From NCBI GenBank assembly GCA_934276695.1, contig CAKQTF010000009.1, forward strand, positions 1-15,390: DNA of 15,390 nt. The letters run 5' to 3'. Below, one piece after another: positions 1 through 7,934 of this stretch (its first letter is position 1; each line of letters opens with the position of its first letter). Both the position numbers and the translations under genes were made by a program. Below the pieces are notes generated by a model. The model was not told the DNA's origin. It saw only the letters and a list, made by a program, of their open reading frames with translations, and searched no databases. This stretch comes from an uncultured Spirochaetales bacterium. GTDB lineage: Bacteria > Spirochaetota > Spirochaetia > Sphaerochaetales > Sphaerochaetaceae.

Positions 1-289
1 CATTTGCAGCGATAGCACCATCCTCAGCCATGGACATAGCCGCAATGTAATCAGGCGATGATGTATCTGTTGAGAGCAGGCATGATGCATATGCATAGTA
101 CGTTGTCACAAGGGCAGAGAGATAGTCGCTCCGCTCTATGAGCTCAAGGACAGATGCCCTGCCATCAGCAGTGAGCTCAGTAAGCTCTGCTGCAAGCTTC
201 CTGCTCTTCTCTATATCGTCAAGGAATTCCCGGCTTTTGACTCCGGGATAAATTGAATCAAGATTCCATCTTGGCAGCCTATCACTCAT
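1..289 (-). CDS. M3-family oligoendopeptidase F-like peptidase, N-terminal part (runs off left edge)
   Basis: An open minus-strand frame starts at the ATG in 287-289 and stays open to the window edge (96 codons seen). The translation begins MSDRLPRWNLDSIYPG and continues with a helical stretch including REFLDDIEKSRKLAAELTEL. A Trp-Asn-Leu-Asp-x-Ile-Tyr-Pro start is typical of PepF/M3-family zinc oligopeptidases, which degrade short peptides in the cytoplasm. The zinc-binding HExxH motif would lie far beyond the edge, so catalytic competence cannot be judged. The start overlaps the stop of the ABC ATPase gene in an ATGA arrangement, so it is probably translationally coupled and the last visible gene of the transporter operon. 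Family assignment rests on the N-terminus only. Confidence 0.7.
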   Translation of the reverse strand, partial: MSDRLPRWNLDSIYPGVKSREFLDDIEKSRKLAAELTELTADGRASVLELIERSDYLSALVTTYYAYASCLLSTDTSSPDYIAAMSMAEDGAIAAN

Positions 290-864
290 AAATAAACATC
301 TCCTTCGCCCAGTATTATAGGGCTTGCATCAAAACGCTTCTCATCATCCCTGTCATGGCTGATTGCTATAATAAGACGGTCTCCGGCTTCCTTCATGATG
401 AATTCCGCAGTCCTATCAATCATGCATTCATCCAGTCCTGTGAATGGCTCATCAAGAAGAAGGGAATCATAGCCTGCTAAGAGGGCCCTTGCAATCGCAG
501 CTCTCCTCTTCATTCCGCCTGACAGTGATGAGACAGGGTTCTTAAGCTCTCCATCGATTGAGAGCCCCTTCAGGACATATGATATCATCTCCGCATCTTC
601 TGATACAGCCTTGAGGTTAGCTTCCAGAGACAGGCATTCAACAAGCCTGTTCTCCTGAAACAGCACAATGGGACGTGAAACAGGATCCGACATGCTTCCT
701 TCATAGTCAGCATCAAGCCCTGCGATTATCCTCATAAGGGTTGTTTTCCCACAGCCTGACGGCCCTTCTATCATATAGCGATGGCACCTGTTCTCTATCT
801 CCAGATGGAAGTTTCTGAAGACAGTCTTATCCCCGAATGCCTTTCTAACAATATCAAGGATCAT
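286..864 (-). CDS. ABC transporter ATP-binding protein, NitT/TauT/Ssu type
   Basis: A 192-residue ATPase subunit that would power the importer encoded just upstream. It has Walker A GPSGCGKTT (residues 34-42), Q-loop Gln70, the ABC signature LSGGM (114-118), Walker B LLLDEP (135-140) and the switch His170. All catalytic elements are present, so it should hydrolyse ATP on the inner face of the membrane. It is shorter than the roughly 240-260 residues usual for SsuB/TauB proteins, lacking a C-terminal extension and being compact between Walker A and the signature. The start overlaps the permease stop as ATGA, and its own stop overlaps the next gene's start in the same way. Substrate cannot be deduced from this subunit. 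Confidence 0.93.
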   Translation of the reverse strand: MILDIVRKAFGDKTVFRNFHLEIENRCHRYMIEGPSGCGKTTLMRIIAGLDADYEGSMSDPVSRPIVLFQENRLVECLSLEANLKAVSEDAEMISYVLKGLSIDGELKNPVSSLSGGMKRRAAIARALLAGYDSLLLDEPFTGLDECMIDRTAEFIMKEAGDRLIIAISHDRDDEKRFDASPIILGEGDVYL

Positions 865-1619
865 CTTACTATCCTCCGCTCAGCAATGCTGATGATGAAG
901 ATGAATAAGCGCTCGAACAGAAATGCAAGCAGCACAATCACAGCTGTCCAGGCAAAGAGCCTCGGCGTATCGAAATAGACCTTCGACTGATAGAGCTCTG
1001 AGCCGATTGAGAATGAAGGAAGGCCGATAACCTCTGCAGCTACTGCGCTCTTCCAACCCATCGCAAGCGCGGTTCTCAGCGCAGTCCTAAGTGCAGGCAT
1101 GACATATGGCATATATATGTACCTGATGCGCCTCAGACCTCTTATTCCATAGACATCAGCCATCTCAATCATGTCATATCCGATGCCATTAAGCCCATCA
1201 AGAAGGGCTGTATAGAGAATCGGGAACACCATCAGGAAGGATATTACAATGCTGAGGTTCCGGCTTTTTATCCATAGAAGCACGAGTATTATTATAGAGG
1301 CAACGGGAGTTGCCTTTATCACTTTAAGCGCAGGATCAAGAAAGATATCAATGAGCCTGAACCTATATGAGAGAGCAGATAGCAGAATAGCAGACAGAAA
1401 CGATATCACTATTCCTGCACTTACTCTTGAAAGCGAGAATGCGATGCTTCTCCAGAAGCTGCTCTCCCCCACCATAGAGGACAGTGCATAGATCACACGC
1501 AGCGGAGAAGGAAGAAACAGCTCCTGATCTATCAGAGCCGAAAGAAAGGCCCAGAGCAGTATCCAGATACAGAAGGAAACTGCTCTCTCCAGTGCCTTAT
1601 TATCAGTAGTAGAACTCAT
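861..1619 (-). CDS. ABC transporter permease, BPD_transp_1 family (NitT/TauT/Ssu type)
   Basis: A 252-residue inner-membrane permease. The chosen start is the ATG at 1617-1619 (MSSTTDNKALERAVSF), which overlaps the end of the binding-protein gene by 17 bp and has GGAGG about 14 nt upstream. The frame is open further upstream to a possible start at 1703, but that would add a basic, non-membrane N-terminus inside the previous gene. Several hydrophobic segments are visible, for example FCIWILLWAFLSALI near the start and AWTAVIVLLAFLFERLFIFI near the end. The cytoplasmic EAA-like loop that docks on the ATPase is recognisable around EMADVYGIRGLRRIRYIYMP. Together with its neighbours it forms a complete importer. 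Confidence 0.9.
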   Translation of the reverse strand: MSSTTDNKALERAVSFCIWILLWAFLSALIDQELFLPSPLRVIYALSSMVGESSFWRSIAFSLSRVSAGIVISFLSAILLSALSYRFRLIDIFLDPALKVIKATPVASIIILVLLWIKSRNLSIVISFLMVFPILYTALLDGLNGIGYDMIEMADVYGIRGLRRIRYIYMPYVMPALRTALRTALAMGWKSAVAAEVIGLPSFSIGSELYQSKVYFDTPRLFAWTAVIVLLAFLFERLFIFIISIAERRIVR

Positions 1620-2595
1620 CAGATGGGAGATTTCCTCCGATGCTCTTCGGGTTCTGTGCATACAAAGCCTCAAGATATACAGAAAGCGTGCTCTTAAGCT
1701 CATCTCCTGTTATCAGTGTTATATTGCAGTACGGAAGCGCCTTAGCTGCCACCGCTGCCTTGATGATACCATATTTCTCAATAAGATCAGCAGCTTCTGA
1801 AATGTTTGAATTGACAAAATCAACGCTTTCCCTGTAGTCCTTCAGGAATGAGTCAACAGCATCGCTATGCTCTTCTGCAAATGATTCAGATGTAACTACC
1901 ACACCTGTGACAAGAGGAGTTCCGGAGATGCTCTCCCAGGCATCATTCAGATCATACAGGATATGTATATCCTTATTCTGAACCATCGCAGTAGTCGCAA
2001 AAGGCTGAGGAAGCATTGCAAGCGCTTTTCCCTCAGATGCAATCAGCGCAGCGACGCACTCCGCATGCTCGCTCTTCCATTCAATGAACACATCCCTGCC
2101 ATCAGATAGTCCAAGCGAGGAAAGAATCGTCTCAAGCGCATACTGAGGTGTTGATCCCTTGCCTGATGCATATATTGTCTTTCCTCGTACATCATCCACG
2201 CTTGTTATCGCACTGTCTCCGAATCCGCATATATAGAGAACACCTAATGTGTTTATGCCAAGCACACGAACTCTGCCTGTGTTGTTATAGACGACAGATG
2301 CAAGGTTTGCAGGGATTGCTGCTATATCAACAGAGCCTTTCACAATCTGGGGAACGACTGCATCAGGAGCAGATTCGAGAGAGAATTCATATATGTTTCC
2401 TCCGACTGGACCATCAGATGCCTTATCCATAAGCTCAACCATTCCCATTGCTGTAGGTCCCTTGAGTGCTACAACCCTGACTTCTTCAGGCTCCTTGAAT
2501 GGAGATTCTGTAAATCCACTCCCTTCCTTTGCCCCCTGAGCAAATGCAGACAGTGAAACCACCAATACCAGAAAAAGCGATAAAATCCTATTCAT
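1603..2595 (-). CDS. ABC transporter substrate-binding protein, NMT1/SsuA-like
   Basis: A 330-residue periplasmic binding protein. Residues 1-19 form a signal peptide with a signal peptidase I-type Ala-Phe-Ala end and no lipobox cysteine. The mature start QGAKEG resembles many spirochaete (Sphaerochaeta-type) binding proteins. The body has features of the NMT1/SsuA fold: early VVALKGPTAMGMVELMD, the domain-crossing region KGSVDIAAIPANLASVVYN, and VRGKTIYASGKGSTPQYALE. A GGAGG Shine-Dalgarno lies just before the ATG at 2593-2595. It is the first gene of the importer operon. Ligands in this family include nitrate, sulfonates, taurine and pyrimidines; none can be chosen here. Only 42 bp separates it from a truncated sulfatase gene, so its promoter must lie within or upstream of that remnant. 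Confidence 0.9.
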   Translation of the reverse strand: MNRILSLFLVLVVSLSAFAQGAKEGSGFTESPFKEPEEVRVVALKGPTAMGMVELMDKASDGPVGGNIYEFSLESAPDAVVPQIVKGSVDIAAIPANLASVVYNNTGRVRVLGINTLGVLYICGFGDSAITSVDDVRGKTIYASGKGSTPQYALETILSSLGLSDGRDVFIEWKSEHAECVAALIASEGKALAMLPQPFATTAMVQNKDIHILYDLNDAWESISGTPLVTGVVVTSESFAEEHSDAVDSFLKDYRESVDFVNSNISEAADLIEKYGIIKAAVAAKALPYCNITLITGDELKSTLSVYLEALYAQNPKSIGGNLPSDEFYY

Positions 2596-2637
2596 TACAG
2601 CCTCCGTCTCAAATGGTACTTCTTTCAGCTTGCGACT

Positions 2638-3183
2638 TCAACAGGATTCACAATGATGCAGATATATGCAGGCCCTGCTGAGAAAGCTTATGGGAAGATG
2701 CCATGGCCTTGTCAGATAGCTGTTGTTTCCCATGCAGTGCAAGAACTCTTCTCCTGCATAGCCATTCTCTCCAAGCCATACCTGGTAATCATCAACATTG
2801 CCGAACTCATAGCGGCCTTCTTCCATCAGCACAACATCATCAAATCCGATCCGATCCCTCTGAGGATAGACATGAAGCTTCCCGACTGCATAGGCCTGGT
2901 ATCCTTCACTTCGGAAAGCCTGTGCCAGAGTCGTTACATCAGGCATTTCCATCCGGTCAGAATAAACACGGTCACCATGAGTTGCAGGAAAAGTGCCAGT
3001 CATCAGGCTGCGCCTGGCAGGGATACAGACAGGACAGGTACTGTACATATCAGTGAACAGGATTCCCTGCCTTGCCATCTGGTCCAGAGTCGGTGTCATT
3101 ATATTCTTATGCCCAGCGCATCCCATCAGATAACGCGGCCATTGATCTGTATTGATCAGGAGCACATTCTTCCTCTTTTCCAT
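2638..3183 (-). pseudogene. Sulfatase, truncated to its N-terminal third
   Basis: About 160 residues match the start of a type I sulfatase (alkaline-phosphatase superfamily). Visible are the first metal-binding segment VLLINTDQWP, the C-x-P-x-R formylglycine motif in CPVCIPARRSLMTG, TLAQAFRSEGYQAYAVGKLHV with the conserved Lys and His, and GMGNNSY-like NNSYLTRPWHLP. After WHLP the similarity stops and a short unrelated tail (ISFLSRACIYLHHCESC) runs to a stop. Intact members are usually about 450-500 residues, so roughly 300 codons carrying the remaining metal ligands and the C-terminal domain are gone. The ATG at 3181-3183 (MEKRKN) is preferred over the upstream one because AGGA lies at proper spacing. 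The product is not expected to be active. The deletion end lies against the ABC operon. Confidence 0.8.
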
Positions 3184-3440
3184 AATCAGCATCCTGCAAT
3201 CATAGACATCACAAGAACTTTATGTGATATGCTATCGTCTACCTATATCTTTATTTTATCTGTTATTGAATTTCCAGTATATGCCAATGATTAAAGAAAA
3301 CTGAAACAATAATAGGCATCAGCCAATGGCCAGGAAATGTTTCTGAAATCCTGATATAATGAAATATCGCCTGAACCATAGAGAACAGAACGCTTATAGT
3401 TTCTCAATTGCATTAAACCAGAAGCTACCCAAAATCTTAT

Positions 3441-3456
3441 TTCAAAGTCTGAAACT
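3441..3456 (+). repeat. 16-bp direct repeat, copy 1 (possible operator)
   Basis: TTCAAAGTCTGAAACT occurs here and again exactly 40 bp downstream at 3481. With the preceding T this copy contains the dyad TTTCA-N5-TGAAA (3440-3454). The perfect repeat, the dyad symmetry and the position upstream of an ATPase start suggest a protein-binding site, but no regulator can be named. Confidence 0.5.
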
Positions 3457-3475
3457 TCATATTTTGAGATATTTT

Positions 3476-3504
3476 TTGACTTCAAAGTCTGAAACTATTT
3501 TATT
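3476..3504 (+). promoter_or_regulatory. Possible promoter of the ATPase gene, overlapping repeat copy 2
   Basis: A TTGACT -35-like element at 3476-3481 is followed 17 bp later by TTTATT (3499-3504), a weak -10. The second copy of the 16-bp repeat (3481-3496) fills the spacer, so a bound protein would block RNA polymerase. The distance to the ATG at 3544 is about 40 bp. An AAAGGA ribosome binding site sits 7 nt before that ATG. Confidence 0.4.
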
Positions 3505-3543
3505 TATAGAAAAAAGAAGTACACTCTATTAAAGGAATTTTAT

Positions 3544-4776
3544 ATGTCTAAACTTATTAATCGCCCTCAATATCTGAACCAGCTTATCAAGAATAAAGAC
3601 ATAGACCTAGCAAAAATCGTCACTGGAATCCGTCGTTGCGGGAAATCATCACTTCTTGATCTTTTCCATGAATACCTATTAGAGATTGGAGTTCTTCCAT
3701 CAAATATAATACACATGAACATGGAATCACTGCGATACAGAAACATTACAGACTATCTCCTGCTTTATGATTATGTCAGCAAAATGATTCCAGAAACAGG
3801 TAAATCTTATCTTATCTTTGATGAGATTCAAACTGTTGAACACTGGGAAAAGGCCATTGAATCTTTCCGCATAGATTTTGATGTGGATGTATATATTACC
3901 GGATCCAATGCTTATCTCTTATCAACAGAATTATCAACATTACTTTCAGGGAGATATATTGAAATAAAAATGCTTCCATTGTCATTCAGGGAATTCCTGG
4001 ACTTCTATGATTTCCCTATGAGTACTACCCTCGATGAAAAATTTCAGAAATACCTTAAAATCGGAGGAATGCCAGTTCTCAATGAATATCAATTAGATGA
4101 ATCAGGATGCAACCAAGCCTTAGAAGGAATTTATTCAACAGTAGTATTACGTGATATTCTGCAACACAATGAAAGATCAGACCAAGCAACATTGCAAAAG
4201 ATAATATTGTTTTTATGTTCTAATATCGGAAGTATTACATCGCCTAATAATATTGGAAATATACTCTCAAATGAAGGCTCTGTCATGAATACAAAAAAAC
4301 GCAATATTGCCGGCAAAACTGTCGAAAAATACATTAGCATGCTGCACAATGCTTTCGTATTCCTCCCAGTAAGCAGATACGATATAAAAGGGAAGCAGCT
4401 ACTGAAAACACTGGAGAAGAACTATATTATCGACATGGGTTTCCGTAATATGCTTCTTGGCTATCGTGATGCAGATAGAGGACATATTCTAGAAAACATA
4501 GTCTTTCTTGAACTTCTTAGAAGAGGCTACAGAATCTATATTGGGAAAGCCGGTGATACCGAAGTTGATTTCATTGCAGAAAAGACTGAAGAAAAACTAT
4601 ATATACAAGTCACTGAAAGCATGCTGACTCAGGAGACGAGAGAACGGGAGCTCCGACCTCTTCGTTCTATTCGTGATAATTATGAGAAAATCATACTATC
4701 AATGGATCGCAGCTTTATAAATTCATATGATGGGATAAAATCTCTCAACCTGGTTGACTGGCTTCTAAATACATAA
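3544..4776 (+). CDS. AAA_14/DUF4143 ATPase (COG1373 family)
   Basis: A 410-residue predicted ATPase. The N-terminal AAA_14 domain has Walker A GIRRCGKSS (about residues 28-36), Walker B YLIFDEIQ (about 92-99), a sensor-like VYITGSNA and the LSGRYIEIKMLPLSFREFLDFY segment typical of COG1373. The C-terminal DUF4143 part has ENIVFLELLRRGYRIYIGK followed by DTEVDFIAE and LYIQVTESM, a PD-(D/E)xK-like arrangement (D-x-V-D-F then I-Q-V). The start is supported by AAAGGA 7 nt upstream. Length and motifs look intact, unlike the two decayed relatives at 13085 and 14290. Function of the family is not established. These genes are common and often multicopy in gut bacteria and spirochaetes. Confidence 0.9.
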   Translation: MSKLINRPQYLNQLIKNKDIDLAKIVTGIRRCGKSSLLDLFHEYLLEIGVLPSNIIHMNMESLRYRNITDYLLLYDYVSKMIPETGKSYLIFDEIQTVEHWEKAIESFRIDFDVDVYITGSNAYLLSTELSTLLSGRYIEIKMLPLSFREFLDFYDFPMSTTLDEKFQKYLKIGGMPVLNEYQLDESGCNQALEGIYSTVVLRDILQHNERSDQATLQKIILFLCSNIGSITSPNNIGNILSNEGSVMNTKKRNIAGKTVEKYISMLHNAFVFLPVSRYDIKGKQLLKTLEKNYIIDMGFRNMLLGYRDADRGHILENIVFLELLRRGYRIYIGKAGDTEVDFIAEKTEEKLYIQVTESMLTQETRERELRPLRSIRDNYEKIILSMDRSFINSYDGIKSLNLVDWLLNT

Positions 4777-5030
4777 CGTCCAACTATCAAAAAGGTGCAG
4801 ATAATACAATTGAGAAACAGGCTACAGGTGCAATTTACTCTATTTTTTACTTAGCAATTGGTGCAGATTATATTCAGAAGTTAATCGACATCTGCATTGA
4901 TAGTAAGTTCCGCAGCATACTTCCCAATGCCTTATGTGTTAAGTATAATCGACTAGACACAGAAGATTCGCTAGACAGTGTCTGGCGAATTGAGAAGTTG
5001 ATTCTTCTATTTATCATTTTCATTTGTTAA
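4777..5030 (+). other. Unassigned open frame without a start; possible gene remnant
   Basis: Between the convergent ATPase and helicase genes, one plus-strand frame stays open from within the end of the ATPase gene to a TAA at 5028-5030. It reads in part DNTIEKQATGAIYSIFYLAI and DYIQKLIDICIDSKF, with a mixed helical, protein-like composition, while the other frames I checked are full of stops. There is no ATG with a ribosome binding site near its beginning. I do not recognise the sequence. It may be the tail of a lost gene or a chance open frame of about 80 codons. Confidence 0.3.
4966..4990. other. Hairpin-forming inverted repeat between convergent genes
   Basis: The arms ATTCGCTAGACA (4966-4977) and TGTCTGGCGAAT (4979-4990) are complementary except for one position, which is a U-G wobble in plus-strand RNA. 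The place between convergent stops fits a transcription terminator, but neither side is followed directly by a T-run; the plus side is only T-rich. It could instead be a protein-binding dyad. Confidence 0.45.
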
Positions 5031-5037
5031 TCAGCAG

Positions 5038-7934
5038 TTAAGGCAATTCCCCCCAAAACTCTATTTCCAGATAGTTTTCTAATCTATCTTCTTCTATGAG
5101 CCTTAATGCATCGGCCTGCCGCAGATTGTGTTCTGCAATCTTAATGCTGTCAGAAAAGCCCAATATATAGTTCTTAGCAATATTATAGATTATTTCAGTT
5201 GGAGCTAATCCGAATACCTGTTTTGCAAATATATGCTGTAATCTCATTTCCTTATCTGGATAGAGTTCTTTCATTTTCTCGCTTCTGAATAACCTCTTTA
5301 CAATCTCTGCGATATAAAGGCCTGATTTCATATACATATCTATAAAGGTCTTATTCTGGTCATCAAAGCATCCTGGATTCTCTTTCCCTAATAAATCAAC
5401 CATCTCCTTTACTATCTTCTTCGGAGTAAAAATCTGATTTGTTTTCTGAGGCGGAATGTAATCAAAGATATCCATACTGCTACTTTCATCAAAATAATCT
5501 GCTAGCTCTTTTTTAAGTCGCAGAAACTCCTTCACAGAATCATCAAATGTCACAGGATTGAAGAGATTACCTATAAACTCTCTATCTTCTCCGGTTTTCT
5601 CATCTTTGTATTTTCCACCATCACGCAAGAACCTGAACTCATCAAGCGTAATGCCCGTTACTTCCTTGAATACCTTATCGGACACTATAGTATCAAAGTT
5701 ATTAAGAGTTGTATTACCATCACCATATGCCATGAGGAAAGATGGTATAGTCCTGGAAAAACCTCTCAGCCTATCCTTAATACTCGTCTCTGCTTCAGTC
5801 TTTTCATTTTCCCTTTTCTGAGTTTCGAGGCTTCTAACGATTTCTTTTTTTGCATTATGAGAAAACTCATTTTTAAGATCTTTAAAGTTTTCCTTTAAAT
5901 CTTGCCTAGCATCTTCCAGTTTTATCTTAAGAGCCTCTATTGCCGCATATTCCTGAGCCTGAGTTTCTGCATTACCACGCAGTTCCTGATACTCAGCTTC
6001 TGCCTCATTGATTCTGATGTTATATTCACCTATAACCTTATTTATAAGGCTATCACCATGAGCCTGAAGCTTCTTTATAAGCCTCTTCTTGTTTGCAGGC
6101 TTAAGTACATCATTATAATTATTGCTTGCAGTATTGACCAAAGGATCAATAACATCGGTATGAAATCTATCCTTTATTTCTTTAAAAGGATCCTCCTGAT
6201 CTGTTTTATCCTTGATGATATCATCTACTGCATCACAAAGCTCATCTTCTAGCCCATCCGCATCGCTATATATTGCATCTCCGAAGAGATTATCAGCCTG
6301 AGACTCAATAAAGCTATCTGGAAGATTAACATCTCCATTTCCATTGATATACAGTTTCTTTGCAGTATTCTCATCAACATCCAATTCTTTATTAGGTTCT
6401 TTAACTGCTTCAAGCTTACCAATTATATCCAGCACAGCTTTTGGGGCATGGAATACATTGCTTATATTCTGAAATAGAAAATCTGACATAAAGCCCCGTC
6501 TAACAACTTCCTGAGAATGGATCTTTCTAGGAATAGATAAGACTTTTTCTGCATCAAGGAGAACCATTTCACCATCTTCATCTTCTCCTATTACAGGGAA
6601 AAAATTCAGAAGTTCCCTGACATTCTCCTTTCTTGTAGCCATATCTCCCTTTCCATCAGTTGTTTCCGAAGAGAGATCATTTGCAAATTCTTCAAAGATA
6701 GTAAGTGTCCTTGCGGGGTCAAAATCAAAGAGATATGCATTTTCCTTTCTATAGTATTTACCAGCTTTACTATACTTCCAAGGATTCTGAGCCCTGAAAG
6801 CAGCCTGCATATAAAGAGCGGGACTCTTCATATTTGAAAGCATTAGAACAGCAGACCACTCAGGTATTGTCACACCTGTTGTCAGCTGACCAACAGATAA
6901 CGTGATTGTCTTATCATGTTCCGCAATTGCCTTCCTAACCTTATCTATGGACTCCATGTTTTCGGTTTCTTCTGTATCATCTAGTTTTCCATCACCAGCA
7001 GCCAGTACAATTTCATAGTTCTCGAATACAGGGTGCTCTTTAAGCCGCTTTGCCAGAGCCTTTGCTGAATCAACACGATTCAGAATCCAGAAAGTATGCT
7101 TAAGCTCATTTCTGAGTTCTGGAGTTGAGAATGGATATTTCTCGTTCTTTGTTAATGAATCAAGAAAAGCATCAACGGCATCTGAATGCCAGAATCTTCC
7201 ATTTCTATCTGTTTCAAAGAAAAGATTCAGGTCAAAAGCATATTCCTCTGTCTCTCCATTAATCTCAATACCTTCTCCTATCTGCTCTTTAATGATCTCA
7301 GACATCTGATAGGTATACATATTAAGCTGAGGCAGCGATTCATATGGATTGTTTTCATCACCCTTCCAATTTCTCTTCTTTCTCTGCTCATCTGCATATG
7401 TCCAGTTGTATATGCATTCTTCTCGGAACTTATCATTGGCAAGAGCCTTAAAAGGAGTACCAGAAAGATGCAGCGTGAATCTTCTATCAATATGATCAAA
7501 AGCTATATCTGTCTTAAAAGTATCGACACCTTCATGAGCTTCATCAATTACAAGAATATCCCACTTTATATCCTTAATCTCAGCAAGTTTATTATACTTA
7601 CCACCAAAGTGAAGAGATCCTTTCAGATCCTGAAGGCTGAGAAAATAAATAAGCTTTGCATTAACGTTATGAAGCTTATCCTGCATAAATGTCTTATAGT
7701 CTCTAACCAGTCTTTTATCTTTAACAGAATCAGTAGTACTGACAAAATAATATCCACTTACTGTGCCAACAAACTTATCGTAGTCATCATACCAGCTGTT
7801 TGCGATTGCAGGACGATTTGTAACAATCAGAACATTCTTAGCATCAACTTCCTTAATAAAATCATATGTTGAAAGAGTCTTTCCAAAACGAGGCTTGCAG
7901 TTCCATAATACCTCAGCATTATAATGGCTCTTAT
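5038..7934 (-). CDS. SF2 helicase plus methylase-like protein, cut off from its GIY-YIG N-terminus by DNA inversion
   Basis: This is the C-terminal 965 codons of a restriction-type protein. The only ATG in frame is at 7684-7686, inside the helicase domain, but coding similarity continues upstream to the 13-bp repeat at 7922-7934. Upstream codons give motif I (CKPRFGKT, with LSTYDF following). Counting from 7686: DEAH at residues 48-51, SGTPF 75-79, motif V LSVGQLTTGVTIPEW 263-277, motif VI YMQAAFRAQNP 292-302, a charged coiled-coil region about 545-640, and a C-terminal methylase-like part (NQIFTPKKIV from 750, FIDMYMKSGLYI in place of motif I) with no NPPY. The start is missing on this strand: the frame meets TGA at 7972-7974. 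Inverting 7922-10176 joins it in frame to the GIY-YIG ORF at 9734-10177, giving 1,108 residues. As shown it has no start signal and is probably silent. Confidence 0.9.

Larger units (their letters stand above)
3193..3543. other. Intergenic region with no convincing gene
   Basis: This divergent region lies between the truncated sulfatase (minus) and the ATPase gene (plus). It is AT-rich. A 64-codon minus-strand frame at 3291-3485 begins with TTG, has no ribosome binding site and resembles nothing I recognise, so it is not called. The right part contains two copies of a 16-bp direct repeat and a likely promoter for the ATPase gene, listed separately. Confidence 0.5.

Noticed and set aside
1620..1703. 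Extended permease start at 1703
   Set aside because: It would add 28 basic residues inside the binding-protein gene; the ATG at 1617-1619 gives the usual permease length.
2653..3294. A 213-codon plus-strand open frame
   Set aside because: It is antisense to the recognisable sulfatase N-terminus with its C-x-P-x-R motif; no domain seen.
3291..3485. A 64-codon minus-strand frame
   Set aside because: TTG start, no ribosome binding site, overlaps the operator-like repeats, no recognisable sequence.
4131..4349. A 72-codon minus-strand frame
   Set aside because: It lies inside the intact AAA_14/DUF4143 ATPase gene on the other strand; shadow frame.
5558..6252. Plus-strand open frames of 87 and 116 codons
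   Set aside because: Both lie antisense to the coiled-coil and C-terminal part of the helicase gene, whose coding signal is clear.
7186..7872. A 228-codon plus-strand open frame
   Set aside because: It is antisense to helicase motifs I, II and III on the minus strand and has a low-complexity, Ile/Leu/Ser-rich composition typical of a shadow frame.
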